Both the position numbers and the translations under genes were made by a program. A stretch of 6,571 nucleotides of DNA from an uncultured Allobaculum sp. (lineage in GTDB: Bacteria; Bacillota_I; Bacilli_A; Erysipelotrichales; Erysipelotrichaceae): the NCBI GenBank assembly GCA_910579655.1, contig CAJTVE010000101.1, positions 1 to 6,571 of the forward strand, written 5' to 3'. The stretch's first letter is position 1. Every line of letters begins with the position of its first letter. Positions 1 through 5,762 of this stretch are shown one piece after another. Under the pieces are notes generated by a model, which worked only from the letters and a program-made list of their open reading frames with translations, was not told where the DNA came from and ran no database searches.

Positions 1-1
1 C

Positions 2-178
2 GATGAAAAAATAATAATTCTCAACACCCCCCAGTTACATGGGGAGTGGCAGCGCCCGAGCTATGGAGATTTTTTCTTCATTCCAGCCTTGTCCCGAAAC
101 GGACCGGCCCGTTCGAGGCAGTTCTGGATGCGTTTCCACTATACGAAGACGAACTGGACTTTTCCCTATCAGAAATGA
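2..178 (+). CDS. 3' end of an unidentified gene (partial, runs off left edge)
   Basis: An open frame enters from the left edge and ends at TGA 176-178, giving 58 residues. It starts DEKIIILNTPQLHG, continues with GDFFFIPALSRNG and ends NWTFPYQK. The start lies outside the window. The composition is protein-like, rich in aromatic and basic residues, with an amphipathic start. The stop is followed 18 bp later by a strong stem-loop with a T-run in the correct orientation, as expected for a gene convergent with the response-regulator operon. I do not recognise the family and assign no function. The alternative is a chance open frame, but its placement against the terminator makes a real gene end more likely. 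Other frames here (46-249 +, 35-253 -) run through the terminator stem and are less credible. Confidence 0.6.
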   Translation, partial: DEKIIILNTPQLHGEWQRPSYGDFFFIPALSRNGPARSRQFWMRFHYTKTNWTFPYQK

Positions 179-196
179 CAGTCTTATTTGGATATA

Positions 197-239
197 AAAA
201 AATCTGTACACAATTTGAATGTCTGTGTACAGATTTTTT
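197..239. terminator. Bidirectional Rho-independent terminator
   Basis: A perfect 16-bp inverted repeat has arms at 197-212 and 224-239 with an 11-nt loop. The arms begin with six A and end with six T, so an RNA hairpin followed by a U-run forms on either strand. It sits between the + gene ending at 178 and the - response regulator ending at 263, and would stop both convergent transcripts. The core stem is tctgtacaca/tgtgtacaga. Confidence 0.9.
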
Positions 240-262
240 CTTGTCCTAAACAATTAGTTTTT

Positions 263-886
263 CTACAGGCCGGGAACGATAAAGTCCTGATTGATCAAAT
301 CCGCGATCAGTTTCACCCGGTTTTCGTATCCCGTTTTCTGGAGCAGCTGGGTAATGTGGTATCGGACAGCTGAGACACTGATATACAGGTTCTGGGCAAT
401 TTCCCGATCAATATATCCCTGGGCCATCAGGCGAAGGACATCCAGTTCGCGGTCAGAAATTTCGGTAGAGGCCATATTCCCAATGTGGACAATTGGTGTC
501 GTGTCCGGATAAATTGCTTCACCATCCATCGTGCGATCCATGACGTCTAACAGTTCTGTTCCCTCAATCTCTTTATACCAGAAACTATCTGCGCCAGCCA
601 GACGAGCCCGGTCAATCAAATCCATGGTCGTCATGCTGGTTACGATAATCACTTTGATCTCTGGAAAATGCCGCTTAATCCGGGCGGTTGCTTCGATGCC
701 ATCTTCCCGATTGGCCGTACATACATCCATCAAAATGAGATCAATCTGGTTTTGCATGCATAAGAGTTCGGCCATGCCGGCACTGGTGGTCTGGGCGGCC
801 AGTTCATAGCGGTCTGAGTCTTTCATATAGCCGATGATGCAGTCCCGCGACATTTTCTTATCTTCGACAAGAAGGACTCTTACCAT
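263..886 (-). CDS. NarL/FixJ-type response regulator
   Basis: A 207-aa cytoplasmic transcription factor of the NarL/LuxR class. Residues 1-120 form a receiver domain with acidic pocket E8-D9, phosphoacceptor D54 (LILMDV), switch T83/S84 (IIVTSMT) and conserved K105 (WYKE). After a linker, residues about 141-200 form a LuxR-type helix-turn-helix (SDRELDVLRLMAQG, then REIAQNLYIS and VRYHITQLLQKTGY). The length is typical for the family. The ATG at 886 has GAGGTG five bases upstream, and that binding site is duplicated in tandem. It is the last gene of the operon with the membrane sensor and the PAS kinase, and it ends 24 bp before the convergent terminator. The histidine kinase at 1222-2277 is the expected phosphodonor. 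No adjacent output gene reveals its regulon, and autoregulation is possible but unproven. The family call is secure; the signal and targets are unknown. Confidence 0.93.
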   Translation of the reverse strand: MVRVLLVEDKKMSRDCIIGYMKDSDRYELAAQTTSAGMAELLCMQNQIDLILMDVCTANREDGIEATARIKRHFPEIKVIIVTSMTTMDLIDRARLAGADSFWYKEIEGTELLDVMDRTMDGEAIYPDTTPIVHIGNMASTEISDRELDVLRLMAQGYIDREIAQNLYISVSAVRYHITQLLQKTGYENRVKLIADLINQDFIVPGL

Positions 887-1206
887 ACACGCACCTCGCG
901 CCTGACACGCACCTCGCGCCTGAATTTTCTGAAATAAAGAGCCTGCTTACGCAAAACCAAAACACCTTGACGTAAATCCTGTTCATTCGAAAACCAGATT
1001 TGGTCTGCCCAATCCATCTCCATTGTAAAAGAAAACATGGAAAAATCAGGCGCTTTCTGGATTGGGCAGGCTCTTTTCTTCCAGTCTGATACCTGCATCG
1101 TGTTCAACATCCTTTCTTCTCGCTCTTCACAGATCCACCGTGAATCTCCTGGCCAAGATCTATGCCAGTCTCTGTGCTCTCTGCTCACATTCAGGGAAAG
1201 TGCCAT
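880..1206 (-). CDS. Doubtful small ORF between kinase and response regulator
   Basis: An open frame of 108 codons fills the gap between the kinase stop (1222) and the regulator start, overlapping the latter by 7 nt as coupled operon genes often do. I recognise no domain. The first third (WHRSWPGDSRW) is rich in Arg and Trp with AGA/AGG/CGG codons and has no clear ribosome-binding site at 1206. Internal ATGs at 1110 and 1098 follow GAAAGGA, but the spacing is poor (about 0 and 11 nt). From there the composition is more protein-like (DWADQIWFSNEQDLRQ). The end is simply the translated 18-bp repeat (REVRVR twice). The stretch also carries strong inverted repeats, so it may instead be a structured untranslated spacer. 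I consider the non-coding reading slightly more likely. Confidence 0.3.
   Translation of the reverse strand: MALSLNVSREHRDWHRSWPGDSRWICEEREERMLNTMQVSDWKKRACPIQKAPDFSMFSFTMEMDWADQIWFSNEQDLRQGVLVLRKQALYFRKFRREVRVRREVRVW
887..922 (-). repeat. 18-bp tandem duplication of the response-regulator ribosome-binding site
   Basis: The 18-mer acacgcacctcgcgcctg occurs twice, perfectly and head to tail (887-904 and 905-922). On the coding strand each unit holds GCGAGGTG. The unit nearest the ATG at 886 puts GAGGTG at a normal five-base spacing, and the second lies 18 bases further upstream. The repeat is a multiple of three, so gain or loss of a unit would keep any overlapping minus-strand frame open. 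Confidence 0.9.
936..1076 (-). promoter_or_regulatory. Mutually exclusive stem pairings upstream of the response regulator
   Basis: Segment 1058-1076 can pair in two ways. Its part 1058-1069 (tggattgggcag) is the exact reverse complement of 1005-1016 (12 bp, 41-nt loop). Its part 1066-1076 (gcaggctcttt) is the exact reverse complement of 936-946 (11 bp, long loop). The pairings share 1066-1069, so they compete. In the minus-strand mRNA the order is shared arm, proximal partner, distal partner, then the duplicated ribosome-binding site and regulator ATG about 50 nt later. This geometry suits an RNA switch or translational control. It does not match any riboswitch class I can name, and no U-run terminator follows either stem. 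Confidence 0.4.
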
Positions 1207-1221
1207 GGCAGTTTTCTATGC

Positions 1222-2277
1222 CTAAGGCAGCCTGAGGATTATTTTAAACGCTGGAAAACTTTCGATTCTCATCTGTCCCTGAATCCTTTCAATCCGCTGG
1301 CGAAGGCCCGCAAGGCCTCCACCCTCCCGGATTGTTGTTTCAGGAGGCAACCCATTGTTGGTCATTGTCGCAATTAAGCTGTTCCTGTCGTTTTCCAGGA
1401 TGATTTGCACTTCATCTCCATCGGCATGACGAACCGTATTGATCGCACATTCCCGAATCGCCGCCATCAACAATCTTGCCTTTTGCTCATCGGCAGGAAA
1501 TTCTCCCTGGATCTGAAGTCTGACACCGATTCCCAGAATGGTCTCTGTCAACAAAGACAACTCCTGGTCCAGGTCAAAAGCAGGCTGGTCCATCTGCCCG
1601 TCGGCGACCAGAACGGAAGTCACCCGCTTCCATCGCGAAGCAATGGCCTGCAATTTTTCTTTGGGAACTCTGTCCTGATTCATGAGATTTCGGGTCAGTC
1701 CAAGCAGTTCTCCCATCTGGTCGTGAACCCGGGTTTTTGCGGCCATGTTTTCTTCTTCTTTTACAATTTCATCCAGCTGCGAATAGAGCCGGACAGCCCG
1801 ACTGTTGATCGTTTTCAGCCGGCGATTTTCTTTTTCCAGCTCTTTTTGGGCCTGATAAAGCGTAGTCACATCAATTGCCTGCATCTGGGTATAGACGTTT
1901 TCTTCACGATCCGTCACGCGACTTTTCGTAAAGCGCCAGATCCGGCCTGCCAGCCAGCAAAGAACAACCGCCCCAGAATTGAGCGCATCCGTGTTTTTGG
2001 ATGACATCAGCCCATCAATGTTTTCACACGAAAGATCGGCCCCGTCTTCTCTTTGCTGCACTCGTTTCGCGTCCTGAAAGTAAGCATGCAACGCCCGTTC
2101 AAGTTCAGATAAATGCTGAAGATCCTTTCCCATCAGTTCGTAACAAAGCTGATGCATGCGTTTATTGCATAAAACGATCAAACCGTTCGAATCCGCAAAA
2201 CAGATTCCCGTCGGCAGATTGTCAAAGCTTTCTTTAATCGACGAGCGGCTGATCCGTTTTGAAAACCATCTGATCAT
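1222..2277 (-). CDS. Soluble PAS-domain sensor histidine kinase
   Basis: A 351-aa kinase without membrane segments, so probably cytoplasmic or recruited to the membrane by a partner. Residues about 15-45 (SFDNLPTGICFADSNGLIVLCN) begin a PAS-like domain that runs to about 135. Residues 140-178 are a heptad-rich coiled coil (QKELEKENRRLK). The phosphoacceptor motif is RVHDQMGE with H185. The C-terminal HATPase domain has an N-box-like RECAINTVRHA (E276, N280, H284), a G1-like MTNNG (305-309) with Asn where many kinases have Asp, and a glycine-rich GGGLAGLRQRI (319-329). The HDxxG form and the GHKL fold place it with kinases that pair with NarL-type regulators. The ATG at 2277 has AAAGGGG at nine bases and lies 44 bp inside the end of the upstream membrane-protein gene, so translation is probably coupled. 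It most likely phosphorylates the regulator encoded downstream. Confidence 0.9.
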   Translation of the reverse strand: MIRWFSKRISRSSIKESFDNLPTGICFADSNGLIVLCNKRMHQLCYELMGKDLQHLSELERALHAYFQDAKRVQQREDGADLSCENIDGLMSSKNTDALNSGAVVLCWLAGRIWRFTKSRVTDREENVYTQMQAIDVTTLYQAQKELEKENRRLKTINSRAVRLYSQLDEIVKEEENMAAKTRVHDQMGELLGLTRNLMNQDRVPKEKLQAIASRWKRVTSVLVADGQMDQPAFDLDQELSLLTETILGIGVRLQIQGEFPADEQKARLLMAAIRECAINTVRHADGDEVQIILENDRNSLIATMTNNGLPPETTIREGGGLAGLRQRIERIQGQMRIESFPAFKIILRLP

Positions 2278-3964
2278 CGTTCAAATCCCCTTTATCGACA
2301 GTATCAGCCTTTTTTGATACCTTCAAAATACAGCGGCTCATTCCCTCTTGCCAGCAGATGGACGCCGATTGAAAGCGTTGGACCAGCCGACTTAGATCAT
2401 CAGCCCCTGAAAGCAGCAGGGTCAGTTTCCAGTCCTGGTCATCCTCTCCAACCAGAACGACCAGATCCGTGATCGTTTCCAGCGAACATTCCACACACGC
2501 TTCATAAAAGTCAAAGAAGGTCTCGACCAGCTCCAGTGGCAAAACACCGTTGAGCTGAAACTGCAGACCGCAGGAAATCCGATTGTGCTGAAGATTCGAC
2601 AAGGACTCCTGTAAGCAGAAGCAGAGTTCTTCAGCCGGAAGCATCCGGACTCCTTCGCCAAGCATCACTAAATTGGTTCGCCGCTTAATGTAAGCTCCAA
2701 TGATCGTCATCCAACCCAAAATCTGGCTGATTTCTTCGTGCTGCGCCTGTTCCAGCCGCTGAACATATGAGGCCAGCAAATCAAGATGCAAGCGAACCGG
2801 TCTTTCTACGGCTTCAAACAGTCTTTTCTGTTCCTCAAGCTGCCTTCTGCGTCGCTTCTGTTTGTTTTCTTCTTCAAGCAGCCCATTGTAACTTCTGAGC
2901 TCTTCCCTGGTTCCTTTCAACTCATCAATCAGGTCCATCAGCCTGGAAATATCTTCCTGCCAGAACACAAATCCTCCAAAGATCTGCGCTGCGCAAAGAC
3001 GAATTCCTTCTTCTAAAATCACAGGCTCTTCTTTTGCCTGCGCAAGGCTTTCTTGATCAAAGTCACCGGCATTTTCAGACGCATAAATCAAATGGAGATT
3101 GCGATCAGTAATCTGGGCCGCAATGGTCGAAATCTCAAAGAGCTGAGCATAGCGGGTGTTGGACTGGATCAGGCCGCATTGAATGCAGCTTTCAAATGTC
3201 ATCCCGATCAGCACACAATAAACAGCTGTGATATCCCCCGCAAACGGCTTAACGAGCTCCCACATGACTACGCACAAACTTCCATAGATTCCCATCAATG
3301 CCATCGGAATCATCGGCAGCCAGAGAAAGGTCTTCTTCTGAGGAATCGAGCACTTGCAGATCATGATTCCAAGAGCAATCGCGCTGCATACCGCCATCCA
3401 GCAAATCACAACCCAGTACAACTTCTCATAGCTGTAGCTTTTATCCGACCAGGCTGGATACGGCTCTGAAAACGAAAAGACAAGCTGATGAAAATCATTG
3501 GTCAACACCAGCAAAGCCAGTCCTGCTGTCACAAGCCATGCAAGCTGTATCCACCCAGATGGCTGGTAGTGTTCAGGTTTGCGTAAAGCAAGAGCGGCAA
3601 ACAGGGATTGAACTGGTATAGTCAGCATCGGAATATAGTAGGCATACCAGAGAAAGCGGCTCAAAGCCGGATCCGCCCCGAATGGAACGAAAAAATACTT
3701 GATTGTTCGAAGCCCAAACCAAAGCAGCATGGATCCGGCAATTCCGAGCAGATACAGGCATAGCTGCTTTTGGATAATCCGTCTGGCAAGCAAAACTGCC
3801 CAGGCAGTGATCAGAAAAAGGTAAATAGCCGAACGGGCAAGCCCAAAGACGGAACAGATTTTGCAGTCCAGAATTATCCCGCCAATGCGCAAAGCCACCG
3901 CCAGGACAATTAAAATGGCTGCGCCCGCCATCAACCGTCTGGTCTTTCTGCTTGTTTTCTGCAA
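2234..3964 (-). CDS. 7TM membrane sensor with degenerate histidine-kinase tail
   Basis: A 576-aa membrane protein matching the 'histidine kinase N-terminal 7TM' family. Hydrophobic segments lie near residues 11-31, 42-62, 68-85, 105-127, 138-155, 182-203, 212-235 and 244-262. Family hallmarks are LRTIKYFF (85-92), LWYAYYIPMLTIPVQSL (105-121) and LTNDFHQLVFSF (154-165). A PAS-like stretch follows (about 270-340), then a coiled coil (340-385, including the basic run KQKRRRR), then a kinase-like module with GAYIKRRTNLVML (423-435). The last 130 residues keep the layout of an ATPase domain, but I see no N-box and no glycine-rich G motifs, so catalysis is unlikely. The start is TTG at 3964 behind AAAGGGGGTGG; the first in-frame ATG is residue 12. 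It is the first gene of the operon and overlaps the active kinase by 44 bp. It is probably the signal-receiving partner of that kinase. The ligand is unknown. Confidence 0.85.
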   Translation of the reverse strand: MQKTSRKTRRLMAGAAILIVLAVALRIGGIILDCKICSVFGLARSAIYLFLITAWAVLLARRIIQKQLCLYLLGIAGSMLLWFGLRTIKYFFVPFGADPALSRFLWYAYYIPMLTIPVQSLFAALALRKPEHYQPSGWIQLAWLVTAGLALLVLTNDFHQLVFSFSEPYPAWSDKSYSYEKLYWVVICWMAVCSAIALGIMICKCSIPQKKTFLWLPMIPMALMGIYGSLCVVMWELVKPFAGDITAVYCVLIGMTFESCIQCGLIQSNTRYAQLFEISTIAAQITDRNLHLIYASENAGDFDQESLAQAKEEPVILEEGIRLCAAQIFGGFVFWQEDISRLMDLIDELKGTREELRSYNGLLEEENKQKRRRRQLEEQKRLFEAVERPVRLHLDLLASYVQRLEQAQHEEISQILGWMTIIGAYIKRRTNLVMLGEGVRMLPAEELCFCLQESLSNLQHNRISCGLQFQLNGVLPLELVETFFDFYEACVECSLETITDLVVLVGEDDQDWKLTLLLSGADDLSRLVQRFQSASICWQEGMSRCILKVSKKADTVDKGDLNDDQMVFKTDQPLVD

Positions 3965-3979
3965 TCATCCACCCCCTTT
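3962..3979 (-). promoter_or_regulatory. Strong Shine-Dalgarno deciding a TTG start
   Basis: On the minus strand AAAGGGGGTGG (3979-3969) is followed by ATGA and then the TTG of the membrane sensor. The ATG at 3968 abuts the Shine-Dalgarno and is out of frame. Its 131-codon frame translates to low-hydrophobicity sequence with no family match, whereas the TTG frame immediately encodes a basic N-terminus and the first membrane helix. The TTG is therefore the better start. Confidence 0.65.
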
Positions 3980-4290
3980 AGGCCAACTCGCCCGTTTTAC
4001 CCAGAAAAACACCTTCCTGCAAGACGAGCCTGATCGATCACAAGCCTGCTGCTCGCCAAAGAGCAATACAGACTGTTTTTTATCCATTGAATTCATCGCA
4101 TAAAATCATCACACTTGTAAAGTTTTTCGGGCGTTTTTTTAGCAGTTTTAAAATAATATGCGCCTGTTAGTCTGTGTATTCATCTGTGTGTCGTCCCTTC
4201 CAGCTTTATCTTGATCTCCAACCTCATTCGGACATAATTACCCTCATTTCTGGCTGCCAGCCGCTCCCTTTCCTGCTTTTATGCACTCGT
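3965..4290. other. Intergenic leader of the signalling operon; no gene seen
   Basis: No credible coding frame occurs here. The promoter of the signalling operon should lie in this stretch, on the minus strand, but I cannot fix it. TTTACA at 4116-4121 is a good -35 match without a well-spaced -10, and TATTAT at 4153-4158 is a good -10 match without a -35. Small symmetric elements are the 10-bp palindrome tgatcgatca (4031-4040) and A/T tracts at 4121-4140. These could be regulator sites or chance. Confidence 0.5.
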
Positions 4291-4323
4291 AAAAAAGGCA
4301 GAACCCGTAATTGGATTCTGCCT
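4291..4323 (-). terminator. Rho-independent terminator of the flavoprotein gene
   Basis: On the minus strand AGGCAGAATCC and GGGTTCTGCCT form an 11-bp stem (one G-U pair in RNA) around a 6-nt loop, followed directly by a run of T (4295-4291). It lies about 100 bp past the flavoprotein stop at 4421 and separates that gene from the signalling operon. Confidence 0.88.
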
Positions 4324-4332
4324 GAATACTTG

Positions 4333-4389
4333 CTGTTCATTTTATCGATTTCAAACTGCACAGCAGCCTTTTGCAAGGCTGAAGAACAG
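4333..4389 (-). repeat. Nested hairpin in the 3' UTR of the flavoprotein gene
   Basis: A perfect 7-bp hairpin, cagcctt/aaggctg (4364-4370 and 4375-4381, 4-nt loop), lies inside a second 6-bp pairing, ctgttc/gaacag (4333-4338 and 4384-4389). No U-run follows on the minus strand, so it is not a classic terminator. It may protect the 3' end of the transcript. Confidence 0.4.
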
Positions 4390-4420
4390 TTGGTCTGATG
4401 TTCAGGGGCGATTAGCAGCC

Positions 4421-5587
4421 TTAAGCAGCAATCAGGTTATCCGCAAGAGTTTCCATTTCAGGAAGATCGGATTCTTTCATGCTGGTTTTGATGGTGACGA
4501 CTGGATCTACATACGTCAGATTCTGCTGTTTTGCCAGGATCTCTTTCATGGTCTTGGCAGCACTTGGAGCCCAGGAACCATTCTGGATCATACCAATTGT
4601 GCGGTTTCTAAATCCTTTGTGCGTCAGGATGGTTAACATTCTTTCCATTGGTGCAAAGACACCGGCATCATAAGAGCAGGCAATCAGCAGGATTTTTGGA
4701 TAAACAAAGCACTGGGCAACCGCTTCATGCACATCGCAGCGGGTAACGTCCATCAGTTTTACGCTCTGTCCTTTGCTTTCAAGGATATCTTTCATCTTCT
4801 CAGCAACCACGTTGGTATGGCCATGGATGGAAGCAACCAGAATCAGAATTCCTTCTTTTTCCGGTTTATAGCTGGACCAGGTGTCATACAGAGAAATGTA
4901 GTGGCCAAGGTTTTCTGTTAACAGCGGGCCATGAGTCGCGGCAATGGTTTTGATATCCAGACCTGCTGCTTTTTTGAGCAGAGTCTGAACCTGCGGGCCA
5001 TACTTACCAACGATATTCAGGAAGTAACGACGGCCTTCTTCCTCCCAGGGTTCATCGGCATCACGCGTGCCGAATTTACCAAAGGCATCAGCCGCAAAGA
5101 GAGTTTTGTCTTTGTCATCGTAAGTGACGATCACTTCTGGCCAGTGAACCATTGGGGCAGCGACAAAGTGCAGTTTGCGGTCACCTAAATCAAGAGTATC
5201 GCCTTCTTTGACGCTGATTTTGTTTTCTTCCGGAATTGGATGAACCTGGAAGTTTGGCATCATCTGCCAGGCTTTTGCAGAAGCAATGACTTTTGCTTCC
5301 GGGTGTCTTTCTAACAGAGCATCGATGCTGCCGGAATGATCCGGTTCAAGATGCTGGATGAGCAGATAATCAAGAGGTTTTCCTTCAAGGACTTCATCAA
5401 CATGAGCCAGCCATTCGTCAGTTTTACGGCGATCCACCGTGTCAACCAGCAGAGTTGGACCTGCTTCACTTTTAATCAGGTAAGAGTTGTAGGCAATGCC
5501 ATGTGGTACTTTGTACTGACTTTCGAATAAGTCAATATCGTAATCATCGCAGCCTACAGAAAATACGGTATCAGATACTTTTTCCAT
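4421..5587 (-). CDS. fprA: A-type flavoprotein / flavo-diiron protein (FprA, rubredoxin:oxygen or NO reductase type)
   Basis: A 388-aa cytoplasmic enzyme that in this family reduces O2 to water or NO to N2O with electrons from rubredoxin, protecting anaerobes. Residues 1 to about 240 form a metallo-beta-lactamase-like domain with the full diiron ligand set: H79-x-E81-x-D83-H84 (HLEPDHSGS), H148 (MVHWPE), D167 (AADAFGKFG) and H219 (ATHGPL). Residues about 246-388 are a flavodoxin-like FMN domain with phosphate loop ASIHGHT (252-258) and later ACSYDAGVFAP and NGSWAPSA. Length and layout are normal for the two-domain form; no fused rubredoxin or flavin-reductase domain is present, so the electron donor must be encoded elsewhere. 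The ATG at 5587 has AAAGGA at five bases. The frame extends five codons further to a GTG at 5602, whose AAGGAG is about 14 bases away, so I prefer the ATG. It appears monocistronic, with its own terminator. Confidence 0.95.
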   Translation of the reverse strand: MEKVSDTVFSVGCDDYDIDLFESQYKVPHGIAYNSYLIKSEAGPTLLVDTVDRRKTDEWLAHVDEVLEGKPLDYLLIQHLEPDHSGSIDALLERHPEAKVIASAKAWQMMPNFQVHPIPEENKISVKEGDTLDLGDRKLHFVAAPMVHWPEVIVTYDDKDKTLFAADAFGKFGTRDADEPWEEEGRRYFLNIVGKYGPQVQTLLKKAAGLDIKTIAATHGPLLTENLGHYISLYDTWSSYKPEKEGILILVASIHGHTNVVAEKMKDILESKGQSVKLMDVTRCDVHEAVAQCFVYPKILLIACSYDAGVFAPMERMLTILTHKGFRNRTIGMIQNGSWAPSAAKTMKEILAKQQNLTYVDPVVTIKTSMKESDLPEMETLADNLIAA

Positions 5588-5634
5588 AGTGGTCCTTTCC
5601 ACAGGAGAGCTTTCTTCTCCTTCTTATACCTTCT

Positions 5635-5672
5635 ATTCTACCGTGAATCAGATGAACCGGACAGACTGATTC
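5635..5672 (-). promoter_or_regulatory. Candidate promoter with overlapping inverted repeat upstream of fprA
   Basis: On the minus strand TAGAAT (5640-5635) is a 5/6 match to a -10 element, about 50 bases before the fprA ATG. The -35 region is poor (CTGTCC at 18 bp). That region is framed by a perfect 7-bp inverted repeat, gaatcag/ctgattc (5645-5651 and 5666-5672), which could be an operator for a redox or NO regulator. No known regulator consensus is recognised. Confidence 0.3.
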
Positions 5673-5690
5673 GATGCCTCACTACCATAT

Positions 5691-5709
5691 TTGAAAAAAT
5701 TATTTTCAA
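5691..5709. repeat. AT-rich inverted repeat between fprA and the nuclease-fragment array
   Basis: ttgaaaa and ttttcaa (5691-5697 and 5703-5709) form a 7-bp palindrome around aatta. It abuts the left end of the truncated repeat copy at 5710. It has no G/C core, so it is not a good terminator. It could be a protein-binding site or a scar at the repeat boundary. Confidence 0.4.
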
Positions 5710-5749
5710 TTTTTCTTTAATAAAGGCAAAAACCTGTTCTCAGATTTCT
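5710..5749 (-). pseudogene. Truncated 40-bp copy of the Rpn-like coding repeat
   Basis: These 40 bp are identical to 6162-6201. In the frame matching the Rpn-like gene they encode EQVFAFIKEK, then homology stops abruptly at 5710 where the fprA upstream region begins. It is the left-most and shortest member of the array and cannot encode a product. Confidence 0.75.
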
Positions 5750-5762
5750 GTCTTGATTTGTT

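Noticed and set aside
305..309. Asn in place of Asp in the G1-like box of the PAS kinase (residue numbers)
   Set aside because: I recall the same TNNG form in related Firmicute kinases, and the other ATPase motifs are intact, so I do not treat the kinase as inactive.
1022..1057. Possible internal promoter for the response regulator (TACAAT at 1027-1022, minus strand)
   Set aside because: The -10 match is good, but the only -35 candidate (CTGATT) matches about half the consensus. It lies inside the loop of the inverted repeats and is not distinguishable from chance.
1405..2004. 199-codon plus-strand frame
   Set aside because: It is antisense to the PAS kinase, whose domains are clear. It has no ribosome-binding site or recognisable motif.
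3573..3968. 131-codon minus-strand frame beginning at an ATG behind a good ribosome-binding site
   Set aside because: It lies in another frame of the membrane-sensor gene. The ATG is too close to the Shine-Dalgarno, and the TTG frame encodes the membrane helices and family motifs.
4031..4040. 10-bp palindrome tgatcgatca as a regulator operator
   Set aside because: A single short palindrome without a placed promoter or a second copy elsewhere in the window gives too little support.
5585..5602. GTG at 5602 as the start of the flavoprotein
   Set aside because: Its AAGGAG is about 14 bases away, whereas the ATG at 5587 has AAAGGA at five bases and places the first diiron ligand at residue 79, as usual in the family.
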